Positions 45,601-54,085 of a DNA stretch of 64,000 bases are shown here, piece after piece. The notes under the pieces were generated by a model that did no database searches, was not told the origin of the DNA, and worked only from the letters and a program-made list of their open reading frames with translations. Source of the DNA: Vreelandella nigrificans (GTDB lineage: Bacteria > Pseudomonadota > Gammaproteobacteria > Pseudomonadales > Halomonadaceae); the NCBI RefSeq assembly GCF_002374315.1, contig NZ_NWUX01000016.1, positions 1 to 64,000 on the forward strand, given 5' to 3'. Position numbers and translations under genes: made by a program. Each line of letters opens with the position of its first letter. Position 1 is the stretch's first letter.

Positions 45601-46173
45601 AAAGTACGTGAAGCAGAGGCCACTCTCATGTGTGGTGAAGCATTGAGTGAAGCCGTCGCTCATCAGCTCTATCGCTTGATGGCATATAAAGATGAGTATG
45701 AAGTGGCACGACTTTACACCCAGAGCGATTTTCTGGATGAGATCAAAGCGACGTTTTCCGGTGATTATAAGCTAGCCTTCCACTTGGCGCCGCCGCTGTT
45801 GAGTGGTCGCAAGGATGCGCAAGGGCGTCCAGTGAAGCGTCGCTTTGGGCCCTGGGTGTTGAAGGCGATGGGGGCGCTGGCAAAGATGCGCGGTTTGCGC
45901 AACACAGCCCTGGATCCTTTCCGTTTTAGTGCCGACCGCAAGCTTGATCGCGCCTTACTGGCTGACTACGAGCAGCTTATCGATGAGTTAGTCGTTCGTC
46001 TTGATAGCACCAATCATGCCACTGCACTGGCACTGTTCAAGTTGCCGGAAGAGATTCGTGGTTTTGGGCCAGTTCGCGAGGCTGCTGCGGAAAAAGCCGC
46101 CGAACGCCGCGAGAAATTGCTAATGGAGTTTCGCCAGGGTCGCCCCAAGACCATTGCTGTCGAAGCCGCTTGA
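42643..46173 (+). CDS. Indolepyruvate:ferredoxin oxidoreductase family protein (fused alpha-beta-gamma)
   Basis: A 1176-residue thiamine diphosphate and Fe-S enzyme, the normal length for the fused family. The N-terminal part has [15 protein letters not shown] and [9 protein letters not shown]-like segments of the pyrimidine domain, the middle has the TPP-binding [31 protein letters not shown], then cysteine clusters [13 protein letters not shown] (from C654) and [12 protein letters not shown], and the C-terminal gamma domain starts [19 protein letters not shown]. It oxidatively decarboxylates aryl-pyruvates to aryl-acetyl-CoA. With paa genes in the same window, phenylpyruvate to phenylacetyl-CoA is the likely reaction. 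Divergent Lrp regulator. Confidence 0.92.
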   Translation: [1176 protein letters not shown]

Positions 46174-46214
46174 AGTGGCTTATCTTGAAGTGTCTTATTT
46201 TGAAGTGTTTTAGA
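46170..46214. repeat. Tandem repeat, 15 bp x 3, starting at the stop codon
   Basis: Copies of TTGAAGTGKCTTATY; the TGA in copy one is the oxidoreductase stop codon. Confidence 0.9.
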
Positions 46215-46221
46215 TAGGTAA

Positions 46222-46248
46222 AAAAGGCCACGCACTGCGTGGCCTTTT
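46222..46248. terminator. Bidirectional terminator
   Basis: AAAAGGCCACGCA and its exact complement ending TTTT. Serves both convergent genes. Confidence 0.92.
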
Positions 46249-46256
46249 GCTATCCA

Positions 46257-47468
46257 TCAAAAAACTGTATCAGCAGGTTGGACCTCGATGCGACGACGTA
46301 CCAGTAGCCAGTGGCTTACCAGGGCGAGTAGCCCCATCAGGCCGATGGTCAAGGCCATGGTGCGCGAGCTGCCGTCGTGGAATTGTCCTACTAACCCACC
46401 TACCACAGCGGCAATCGTCATCTGCAGGAAACCAAACAGTGAAGAGGCGGCACCTGCACACTGAGGGTTAGGGGCGAGTGCGCCAGCCATTGTTTGGGGC
46501 ATTAAAATACCTACCCCTAGCATGAAGACTATATGGGGCCCCACCACTGCCCAGGGCTGATGGATACCGGCAGTAGCCAGGCCAGCCATGACGACACCAC
46601 CTGCCGCGCAGACCGTAGCGCCCAACGTAATGAGGCGGTCGCGACCCAGCCGGTGGCTGTATCGGCCGCTGATCAGCGTCCCAACGAAGAAACCCGCTAC
46701 GATCAGAGTGAACAGTACGCCATAAAGAGTAGGTGCTACGCCCATGTACTCGATGAGTACGAAGGATGAGCCTGAAAGGTACGCGAATAGCCCGGAAAAA
46801 GCGGCAGCATTCACCAAGGTATAGCCCATAAAGGCACGCTGGCTTAGCAGTAGCCGAAAGTTTGCCAGTACCCTCCCAGGATGAATTGATTGCCGTCGCT
46901 CCTTCGGCAGCGGTTCGGGCAGCAAATACACTAGCACAGCGAGCATCGCCGCTGCGTAGAGTGCAAGCAACACGAATACAGACTCCCAACCAAAAAATAG
47001 CAGTAAGCCCGCTCCCGCAACGGGGGCCAGGGCAGGGGCGAGCGCCATGGTGCTCGCCATGTAAGCAAGAATCCGCCCAGCCTCGATGGGACCATGGATG
47101 TCACGCACCGCTGCCCGCGCTAACACTGGGCCAGCAGCACCACCGAAGGCTTGTAGAAAACGGCCTACTAACAACCACTCGACGCTGGGTGCCAGGGTGC
47201 AGAGTATGCTGGCAGCGAGAAACAGTATCAGGCCAGCAATCATCACTGGGCGTCGGCCAAACCGGTCAGAGACTGGGCCACACAGCAGTTGGGCCAGTGC
47301 GAACCCGGCCATATAGAGGCTAAGGGTTAGCTGTATCTGATCTGGGCCAGTATTTAGCGCCTCTGCCATCGCCGGCATGGCTGGCAAGTACATATCGGTA
47401 GCCAGAGGGCCAAGCGCTGTTAATGCGGCTAGGGCCACGACAGTGGCGGTAGAAGACAGCTTCAGCAC
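46257..47468 (-). CDS. Bcr/CflA-family MFS drug-efflux transporter
   Basis: A 403-residue major facilitator protein with 12 membrane segments. The opening LTALGPLATDMYLPAMPAMAEAL and the loop GPVSDRFGRRPVMIAGL are the Bcr/CflA (DHA1) hallmarks. I place the start at GTG 47468, where AAGGAG lies seven bases upstream, rather than GTG 47501. It is not obviously part of the aromatic pathway but lies downstream of it on the same strand; it could export toxic aromatic intermediates. Confidence 0.88.
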   Translation of the reverse strand: MLKLSSTATVVALAALTALGPLATDMYLPAMPAMAEALNTGPDQIQLTLSLYMAGFALAQLLCGPVSDRFGRRPVMIAGLILFLAASILCTLAPSVEWLLVGRFLQAFGGAAGPVLARAAVRDIHGPIEAGRILAYMASTMALAPALAPVAGAGLLLFFGWESVFVLLALYAAAMLAVLVYLLPEPLPKERRQSIHPGRVLANFRLLLSQRAFMGYTLVNAAAFSGLFAYLSGSSFVLIEYMGVAPTLYGVLFTLIVAGFFVGTLISGRYSHRLGRDRLITLGATVCAAGGVVMAGLATAGIHQPWAVVGPHIVFMLGVGILMPQTMAGALAPNPQCAGAASSLFGFLQMTIAAVVGGLVGQFHDGSSRTMALTIGLMGLLALVSHWLLVRRRIEVQPADTVF

Positions 47469-47544
47469 CCTTAGCTCCTTATCGTTGGATCGGCGGCCCA
47501 CCCCAAGACAAGCGTCACGAAAATGGTGCGTCCACGTACACGAG

Positions 47545-47576
47545 GCGGGCGCTTTACCAAGTGGAAAGGCGCCCGC
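47545..47576 (-). terminator. Hairpin after the homogentisate operon
   Basis: GCGGGCGC and GCGCCCGC enclose a further partly paired CTTT/AAAG segment, 23 bp downstream of the maiA stop. There is no T tract. Confidence 0.55.
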
Positions 47577-47598
47577 AAATTAGCCTGCTTATTATATC

Positions 47599-48243
47599 TT
47601 AGCTGGCGTCGGGTTGCGCCTCCGGTGCTGCTTTCTCAAAGGCTGGCAGCGCCCGGCAATTGGCAACGATACGCTGGATCGTCGGATACGCCGACAAATC
47701 ACACTCAAAGCGCTCCGCGTTGTATACCTGGGGGACTAAGCATATATCTGCCAATGTTGGTGTGTTGCCATGACAAAAATCGCCGCTGCTGGGGTCAGCA
47801 GAGAGCGTCGCTTCCAGGGCTGCGAAGCCCTCGGTAATCCAGTGGCGATACCACGCTAACTTAGCCGCCTCATCCACCCCCAGCTCTCTGACGAGATACT
47901 TGAGTACCCGCAGGTTATTGAGTGGATGAATCTCGCAAGCGACCGACTGAGCAAGCGCACGAACTCTTGCGCGCGCTAACGCGTTAACCGGTAGCAGCGC
48001 GGGCTCGGGGTGTACCTCGTCGAGATACTCACAGATCGCCAGCGACTGGTTAACCACTGAGCTATCGTCCAGCACCAGACTGGGCACCATCCCCTGAGGA
48101 TTGCGCGTCAGGTGCTCGCCACCACGCTGCTCACCTTTCACCAAATTGACCGGGACTTGGTCGTAGTCCAGGCCTTTCAGGTTTAAGGCGATCCGCACCC
48201 GGTAAGCAGCCGATGAGCGGAAATAGCCATAAAGCGTCGTCAT
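47599..48243 (-). CDS. maiA: Maleylacetoacetate isomerase
   Basis: A 214-residue zeta-class glutathione transferase; the active-site motif SSAAYRVRIAL is at 10-20. It isomerises maleylacetoacetate to fumarylacetoacetate with glutathione. Last gene of the homogentisate operon; 11 bases behind fahA with GGGAGG before the ATG. Confidence 0.94.
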   Translation of the reverse strand: MTTLYGYFRSSAAYRVRIALNLKGLDYDQVPVNLVKGEQRGGEHLTRNPQGMVPSLVLDDSSVVNQSLAICEYLDEVHPEPALLPVNALARARVRALAQSVACEIHPLNNLRVLKYLVRELGVDEAAKLAWYRHWITEGFAALEATLSADPSSGDFCHGNTPTLADICLVPQVYNAERFECDLSAYPTIQRIVANCRALPAFEKAAPEAQPDAS

Positions 48244-48254
48244 TTAACCTCCCT

Positions 48255-49274
48255 CTATTTGGGCTGGTACTTCACTACTTGTTGGTCGATGGTGCCAAAG
48301 ATGTTGTTGCCATCGCGGTCGAACATTTCGATACGTACCCGGTCACCAAAGCGCATAAAGGGGGTTTTTACTGTGCCGTGAAGGATCTGTTCCACCATCC
48401 GTACTTCAGCCAAACAACTATAGCCTACGCCACCGTCAACGACAGGCTTCCCAGGGCCACCATCGGGGTCCGGGTTGGAGACAGTACCTGAGCCAATAAC
48501 AGCGCCCGCGCCGAGATAACGCGTCTTAGCTGCATGGGCTACCAATTGTGGGAAGCTGAAAATCATATCTGGGCCAGCTTCTGGCTCGCCAAACTTCTCG
48601 CCATTTAGGTGCACGGTCAGCGGCAGGTGAACCTTGCCATCCTGCCAGGCATCGCCCAGCTCATCTGGGGTAACCGCGATGGGGGAGAAAGAAGAGGCGG
48701 GTTTGGCTTGGAAAAAGCCGAAGCCCTTAGCGAGCTCGCCGGGAATAAGGCCGCGCAGGCTGACATCGTTGACCAGCATTACCAGTTTAATATGCTTAGC
48801 GGCTTGTTCTGGGGACACTGCCATCGGCACATCATCGGTGATTACGGCGATTTCACCTTCAAAATCGATGCCATGCTCTTCACTCACCGCCTCGATATCT
48901 TCGGTGGGTGCCAGGAAGCAGTCGCCACCGCCCTGATACATAAGCGGGTCGGTCCAGAACGTCTCGGGCATCTCGGCATTGCGTGCCTGACGCACCAGTT
49001 TGACATGGTTCAGATAGGCGGAGCCGTCAGCCCACTGATAGGCCCGTGGTAACGGAGAGTGCAGTGCACTCTGGTCCAGTGCAAAAGCACCTTCCGCATC
49101 ACCGCTATTCAGTTGTGCATAGCGCTCTTCCAGCTTAGGGCTAACGGCATCCCACTGCTCGATGGCACTCTGCAGTGTGGGGGCGATATCAACAGCGCTA
49201 ACTGCGCGGCTAAGATCACGGGAAACAATGATAAGTTCTCCATCGCGGCCCTGCTTAAGTGTTGCAAGTTTCAT
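48255..49274 (-). CDS. fahA: Fumarylacetoacetase
   Basis: A 339-residue hydrolase of the FAH family, shorter bacterial type. Metal ligands lie in IDFEGEIAVITDDVP (near 130-145), and the substrate segment FFQAKPASSFSPIAV is conserved. It splits fumarylacetoacetate into fumarate and acetoacetate. Between hmgA and maiA on the same strand. Confidence 0.93.
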   Translation of the reverse strand: MKLATLKQGRDGELIIVSRDLSRAVSAVDIAPTLQSAIEQWDAVSPKLEERYAQLNSGDAEGAFALDQSALHSPLPRAYQWADGSAYLNHVKLVRQARNAEMPETFWTDPLMYQGGGDCFLAPTEDIEAVSEEHGIDFEGEIAVITDDVPMAVSPEQAAKHIKLVMLVNDVSLRGLIPGELAKGFGFFQAKPASSFSPIAVTPDELGDAWQDGKVHLPLTVHLNGEKFGEPEAGPDMIFSFPQLVAHAAKTRYLGAGAVIGSGTVSNPDPDGGPGKPVVDGGVGYSCLAEVRMVEQILHGTVKTPFMRFGDRVRIEMFDRDGNNIFGTIDQQVVKYQPK

Positions 49275-49332
49275 GGTGATTTAATCCTTGTCGTCAAGGT
49301 GGGGCACGGTAGCCCCACAAGAAAAAATAGCG

Positions 49333-50640
49333 TTAGGGCTTGCTTGGATCGAAGTGCGAACGCAGCGTCGACCAAACATCCACATAGTCACGTTGGCGGA
49401 AGTCAGCCTCCAGAGCAGCAGGCGTTGGATGGAAGCAGTAGCGGCTTTCAAACATAAAGGCCAGGGTAGCCCCTAGGAACTGGGGCTTCAGCTCAGCGTT
49501 GGAAGCTTTCTCAAATGTCTCTGCATCCGGGCCATGGGGGGACATTGAATTATGTAGGCTGGCGCCGCCAGGGGTGAAACCTTCCGCCTTGGCATCGTAC
49601 TCGCCATGAATAAGCCCCATAAACTCGCTCATCAGGTTGCGATGGAACCAGGGCGGCCTGAAGGTATTCTCGGCCACCATCCAGCGCGGCGGGAAGATGA
49701 CAAAATCAAGATTGGCCATTCCCGGCGTATCGGAGGGCGACGTTAATACGGTAAAGATTGACGGGTCTGGGTGGTCGAAGCTAACCGTATTGATGGTGTT
49801 AAAATTAGCGAGGTTATATTTATACGGCGCACAGTTGCCGTGCCAAGCCACCACATCTAACGGTGAATGGTTGAGCTTTGTTTCCCAGAAACGACCTGAG
49901 AACTTAGCCACTAAGCGGTAGTCGCCTTCTAGGTCTTCATAGGCTGCCACAGGGCTTTGGAAGTCACGCGGGTTTGCTAAACCGTTAGACCCTATGGGGC
50001 CGAGGCCTGGCAGCTCTAAAGGACTACCGTAGTTCTCGCAAATATACCCCCGTGCAGCCTCTACACCTTGAGCTTTACGCACTTGGAATTTAACGCCACG
50101 TGGGATGACAGCAATTTCACCGTTGTCGACCTCAATGTCGCCAAACTCCGTGCGTAGACGAATAGCGCCCAGTTGAGGAACGAAAAGCAGTTCTCCATCG
50201 GCATTGTAAAAAAACCGCTCTGTCATGTCCTTGTTAAAGGTGTAGACATGCACGCCCGTGCCCGCTTGAGTACCTGCATCCCCGTTCACGGCAATGGTAA
50301 ATAAACCATCAATAAAATCAGTCGGTTCATTGGGTATTGAAACTGGGTCCCAACGCATTTGATTGGGGTCCGCCGCTGGTTTATCTAATGGAGCGGTGTG
50401 TACGTTGTGATTCTCTAGTGGCTGATACGCGCTCTGAACGACAGAGGGGCGAATGCGGTAAAGCCAGCTACGGAAATTTTGATGGCGTGGTGCTGTAAAT
50501 GCTGAGCCAGTGAGTTGCTCTGCATATAACCCGTAAGCGCATTTCTGAGGTGAGTTTTGCCCAATTGGCAATGCACCAGGAAGCGCTTCGGTTGAAAAGT
50601 GATTATGAAAACCGTTCTGATATTTCAATTGTTCAGTCAT
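49333..50640 (-). CDS. hmgA: Homogentisate 1,2-dioxygenase
   Basis: A 435-residue Fe(II) cupin enzyme that cleaves the homogentisate ring. The start [19 protein letters not shown], the segment [19 protein letters not shown], and the iron-site region [21 protein letters not shown] are diagnostic. It accepts homogentisate from HppD and probably from the hydroxylase encoded upstream in this operon. The ribosome binding site is weak. Confidence 0.96.
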   Translation of the reverse strand: MTEQLKYQNGFHNHFSTEALPGALPIGQNSPQKCAYGLYAEQLTGSAFTAPRHQNFRSWLYRIRPSVVQSAYQPLENHNVHTAPLDKPAADPNQMRWDPVSIPNEPTDFIDGLFTIAVNGDAGTQAGTGVHVYTFNKDMTERFFYNADGELLFVPQLGAIRLRTEFGDIEVDNGEIAVIPRGVKFQVRKAQGVEAARGYICENYGSPLELPGLGPIGSNGLANPRDFQSPVAAYEDLEGDYRLVAKFSGRFWETKLNHSPLDVVAWHGNCAPYKYNLANFNTINTVSFDHPDPSIFTVLTSPSDTPGMANLDFVIFPPRWMVAENTFRPPWFHRNLMSEFMGLIHGEYDAKAEGFTPGGASLHNSMSPHGPDAETFEKASNAELKPQFLGATLAFMFESRYCFHPTPAALEADFRQRDYVDVWSTLRSHFDPSKP

Positions 50641-50686
50641 TGTTAAGCCCTGCTTTATTTGAACGTATATTAATAAATGATGGTGG

Positions 50687-50887
50687 TTACTTATCGCCCA
50701 CTAACCCAGCATGGGAAATTGCTTCTTCAAGCACCGATTGTTCGCCAATGTGGTTAGCAAGTAACAGGATCAGGCGGGCATTAATGCGTTCGCTCTCGGC
50801 TTCGCTTCGATCTCGATGCAGCGACGTTAGCGCAGCGTAAAAGGCGTCCGGATCAGTGAAGTTCGGATTCAGTTCAAGCCTTGGCAT
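50687..50887 (-). CDS. DUF2783 small protein, possible hydroxylase coupling subunit
   Basis: A 66-residue protein with the DUF2783 pattern [15 protein letters not shown] and [13 protein letters not shown]. Start ATG at 50887 overlaps the end of the flavin hydroxylase gene by 14 bases, so the two are translationally coupled. Size (about 7 kDa) and position match the small coupling protein MhaB that works with the flavoprotein MhaA in 3-hydroxyphenylacetate hydroxylation in Pseudomonas putida; this equivalence is inferred. Confidence 0.8.
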   Translation of the reverse strand: MPRLELNPNFTDPDAFYAALTSLHRDRSEAESERINARLILLLANHIGEQSVLEEAISHAGLVGDK

Positions 50888-52619
50888 GACAGCTTTCCTG
50901 GAAGGTAGGGTCAACGGTGCCCGCAAGATGAACGCCCAGCGCGCGGTCTAACGCGTCGTCAACCTTGCGGGCAGTGATGGCGTGCCAGCGGGCAGCAATA
51001 TGCTGATCAGGGCGAATAAGGTACCCGGCACCCGCCGTCAGGCCGTATCGTTGCGCCACTAGCCCCTCAATATCGTCCACGACGGTCGTGCGTGGCTGGG
51101 TGCCCAGAGCAGCAGACGTTGGGCCAATGATTACGGCACGCAAATCCTTGTGTCGGCTTAATAGCTCACTTAGCGCCTCTGCAAGCACCTCGGCACTAGA
51201 TCCGTCGCTGCGGCCGTCGAGCAGCAGTACAAAACCGTCGCCAAATTGGTTGAGTAACCAAGCGCGCTCACAAGTACCCTTATCACTGCCCAAGCGGATG
51301 GGGGCGTCTTTGGCAGGGCTGCCAGGGCGTAATTCGTTCGGGCCACCATCAATATCGGGTGTATTAAGTGGCGAGTTGTCATAGCGGCACGGCATGGAAA
51401 GGCGGCCACTGTTGACCAAACTACGGGCGAAAGCATGCTTCTCAGCCAGCTCCAGTGTCACATCTCGAAACACTTGGCTGATATGGCTCTTCGGGGTAAT
51501 AAAGTCAGTGGCGCGGGTAGAGTTAAGGAGGTTTTCTGCCGCGCCATGCTGGCGCTCAGTGTTGTAGGTGGACAAAAGTGTTGTTGGCGCCTGCTGTTTG
51601 AGAACGCGAGCAAGCTTCCACACTAAGTTATCCACACCCTGTAGGGCACCGTTGGCCCCTCTGGCACCAAAGGGGGATACCTGATGCGCCGCATCGCCCA
51701 TAAATATCACGCTGTTATGAATAAAATTATCCATCTTGCGGCAGCGGAAGGTGTAGACACTGGCCCACTCAAGTTCAAACTCCACGTCTTCGCCAAGCAT
51801 TGCCTGAACACGTGGGCGAATGTTCTCCTCTTTCTTCTCTTCTTCCGGGTCAGCATCCCAGCCTAACTGAAAATCGATACGCCACACATTGTCTGGCTCT
51901 TTGTGCAGCAGCACTGACTGGTTAGGGTGAAAGGGTGGGTCAAACCAGAACCAGCGCTCTGTTGGGAAGTCAGCCTTCATCACTACATCAGCAATCAGGA
52001 AGCGATCCTGAAATACCTGGCCTTTGCACTCTAGGCCCAGCATGTCGCGGATTCGGCTGTTGGCACCATCCGAGACGAGGAGATAGTCGCAGGTCAGCTG
52101 ATAATCACCATCCTGAGTAGAGACTTTGATGGAGGTGCTGTCAGGCTGAGCATCGACATCGATGACCTTGTGCTTCCAACGAAGATCAATTTGCTCAGCA
52201 AAGTCGTGAGCGCGGTTGACCAGGAACTCTTCAAAGTAATACTGCTGCAAGTTAATAAAGGCAGGAATGCGGTGGCCGTCTTCTGGCAGCAGGTTAAAGT
52301 CGTAGACCTCGCGATCCTGAAAGAAGACGCGGCCGTGCTGCCAAGTGACGCCTTTTTCGAGCATCGGCTCAACGCACCCCAGGCGGTCTACGATTTCCAG
52401 CGAACGTTTAGCAAAGCACAGCGCCCGCGATCCAACGCTAACGGTGTTGTTATCGTCCAGAACAATCGAATGAATGCCTTGCTGAGCCAAATCGATGGCG
52501 GCGGCGAGGCCGCTAGGTCCGGCACCAACAATCACCACCGGGTAATGGCGGGCGTCTTGAACATCGAGTTCAGACGGGCGTCGGTAAGGATAGACAGGAT
52601 TTTTATAGGTTGTTGGCAT
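50874..52619 (-). CDS. FAD-dependent aromatic hydroxylase (MhpA/PheA type), likely 3-hydroxyphenylacetate 6-hydroxylase
   Basis: A 581-residue class A flavin monooxygenase. FAD motif VVIVGAGPSGLAAAIDLAQQG is at about 29-49; the second FAD motif is IFMGDAAHQVSPFGARGANG near 305-324. A C-terminal thioredoxin-like domain (about 440-570) follows, as in phenol hydroxylases. Being in one operon with hmgA-fahA-maiA and coupled to a DUF2783 gene suggests that its product is homogentisate, hence 3-hydroxyphenylacetate as substrate. GGGGAG precedes the ATG. Another meta-hydroxy aromatic acid is the alternative. Confidence 0.85.
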   Translation of the reverse strand: MPTTYKNPVYPYRRPSELDVQDARHYPVVIVGAGPSGLAAAIDLAQQGIHSIVLDDNNTVSVGSRALCFAKRSLEIVDRLGCVEPMLEKGVTWQHGRVFFQDREVYDFNLLPEDGHRIPAFINLQQYYFEEFLVNRAHDFAEQIDLRWKHKVIDVDAQPDSTSIKVSTQDGDYQLTCDYLLVSDGANSRIRDMLGLECKGQVFQDRFLIADVVMKADFPTERWFWFDPPFHPNQSVLLHKEPDNVWRIDFQLGWDADPEEEKKEENIRPRVQAMLGEDVEFELEWASVYTFRCRKMDNFIHNSVIFMGDAAHQVSPFGARGANGALQGVDNLVWKLARVLKQQAPTTLLSTYNTERQHGAAENLLNSTRATDFITPKSHISQVFRDVTLELAEKHAFARSLVNSGRLSMPCRYDNSPLNTPDIDGGPNELRPGSPAKDAPIRLGSDKGTCERAWLLNQFGDGFVLLLDGRSDGSSAEVLAEALSELLSRHKDLRAVIIGPTSAALGTQPRTTVVDDIEGLVAQRYGLTAGAGYLIRPDQHIAARWHAITARKVDDALDRALGVHLAGTVDPTFQESCHAKA

Positions 52620-52694
52620 CTATTGCTCCCCTACAGCGTCGGGTGCTTTACACCCGACAGCTGGGCATGATCAGTGGGTGGCGCTGGTAAGCAC

Positions 52695-53663
52695 TTACTG
52701 ATTTCCGACGACGTCCTGCAGCGAGTGCCACATGGCGGTGTCGCGCTCTGCCGTCCAGATACGGGGGTCCGGATATTCGCCGCCAGCCTCGTCGTAGCAG
52801 CGAGTAATGTCGAAGGGGACGCAGTGGTCAAAGATTACCCAGTGGCCATACTTAGGCTTAAGTAGCGCGTAGGTCTCGGCGTAGCACTCGGAGAGAGATT
52901 TGCCTGCCGCCTTACCTGCTTTAACGCTTCCATACATATCGTTCAAGAAGTCGCGGGTACCCTGGATGGCTTCCTGGCACTGTTCGGCAGTTTGCAGAGC
53001 ATCTCCACGGCCGGGTACCAGCTTTTGGGGTTGCATGGCCTGTAGGCGATCCAGTGTGGAAGGCCAGTTCTCATGGTAGGCGTCACCGGTGTAAGGGGTG
53101 GCGCCATACTCAACGAGGTCACCGGAAAACATCACTTTTTCCTTAGGTAACCAGACAATGGTGTCGCCCTTGGTGTGACCGCGACCAAGATGGATGATCT
53201 GCACCTCACGCTCACCCATGAACACGGTTAATTTTTCTTGGAAGACAATGTTGGGCCAGGTCAATCCTGGGACAGAGTCCACTCCCTTAAACAGGCGAGG
53301 AAAGCGCCCAACCTCAGATTCATAATCTTGCTGACCACGTTCAACAATCAAGTCATAGGTGTTCTGGCTAGCGTAGATATTCTCCGCATCGTACGCGGAA
53401 GCCCCTAAAACACGCACGGCATGGTAGTGAGACATCACTACATGCTTAATCGGTAGGTCAGTTACCTCGCGGATACGGCGGATAACGTCCTGGGCCATGA
53501 TGGGGGTCGCTTGGGTGTCGATGACCATCACACTGTCATCACCGATCACAATGCCGGTATTGGGATCACCTTCAGCAGTGTAAGCATAGAGCCCCTCTGC
53601 CAGCTTGGTGAAACTGATCTGCTTCTCTTCGGTATCGGCATGGGATGCGAATTTCTTGCTCAT
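52695..53663 (-). CDS. MBL-fold protein with altered metal site
   Basis: A 322-residue metallo-beta-lactamase-fold protein, first gene of the homogentisate operon. The usual HxHxDH motif reads SHYHAVRV, so the D and second-site H are missing, and the last ligand region reads VPGRGD rather than having a His. HLGRGHTKGD and FSGDLVEYG are kept. A single-metal or non-hydrolytic role is possible. GGAG precedes the ATG. Function unknown; operon position suggests handling a pathway intermediate or thioester. Confidence 0.8.
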   Translation of the reverse strand: MSKKFASHADTEEKQISFTKLAEGLYAYTAEGDPNTGIVIGDDSVMVIDTQATPIMAQDVIRRIREVTDLPIKHVVMSHYHAVRVLGASAYDAENIYASQNTYDLIVERGQQDYESEVGRFPRLFKGVDSVPGLTWPNIVFQEKLTVFMGEREVQIIHLGRGHTKGDTIVWLPKEKVMFSGDLVEYGATPYTGDAYHENWPSTLDRLQAMQPQKLVPGRGDALQTAEQCQEAIQGTRDFLNDMYGSVKAGKAAGKSLSECYAETYALLKPKYGHWVIFDHCVPFDITRCYDEAGGEYPDPRIWTAERDTAMWHSLQDVVGNQ

Positions 53664-53711
53664 GGTATCTCCGTTGCTAACAGGTGATTAGATTGTTATA
53701 TGTTAGGAGGA

Positions 53712-53729
53712 TAGTTTCTAGTGAAACTA
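53712..53729. promoter_or_regulatory. Candidate MarR operator, copy 1
   Basis: TAGTTTC-TAGT-GAAACTA, seven-base arms, 49 bp upstream of the MBL gene start. A near copy lies at 40599-40615. Confidence 0.65.
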
Positions 53730-53964
53730 AATGTCCAGTGCTTCATCGATTTGTCAGCCTGTCTTTTGCATGAAATTAACAATAATCCTCAGTAAATCAG
53801 ATTATTATTGCAAGATGATACCTAAGTATAAGAAGCGAAATAGTCAAATTAGTTGCAAGAGAGATTATCTATCGGCACTGTTTTGCCTTATCTTTAGCGT
53901 GGATAACCTAACGCTGATGACACCACTGTGTGGTGAAGGCGAGTAAGCGGTAAGTCGGTTTATA

Positions 53965-54069
53965 CGAAACAGCGTTATTGGAAACAGCGTTGTTGCGAAC
54001 AGTGTTGTTGCGAACAGTGTTGTTGCGAAAAGTATTATTCGAAACAGTGTTATTCGAAACAGTGTTATT
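53965..54069. repeat. Tandem repeat, 15 bp x 7
   Basis: Seven consecutive copies of CGAAACAGTGTTATT with 0-4 changes each. The unit is a multiple of three and leaves both strands open, but no ribosome binding site supports translation. Confidence 0.95.
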
Positions 54070-54085
54070 GGATGGAGCTAAGAGG

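Noticed and set aside
46468..46989. 173-residue minus-strand ORF inside the MFS gene
   Set aside because: Shadow frame of the Bcr/CflA transporter.
53965..54069. CRISPR array
   Set aside because: Copies are directly adjacent, with no spacers, and no cas genes are present.
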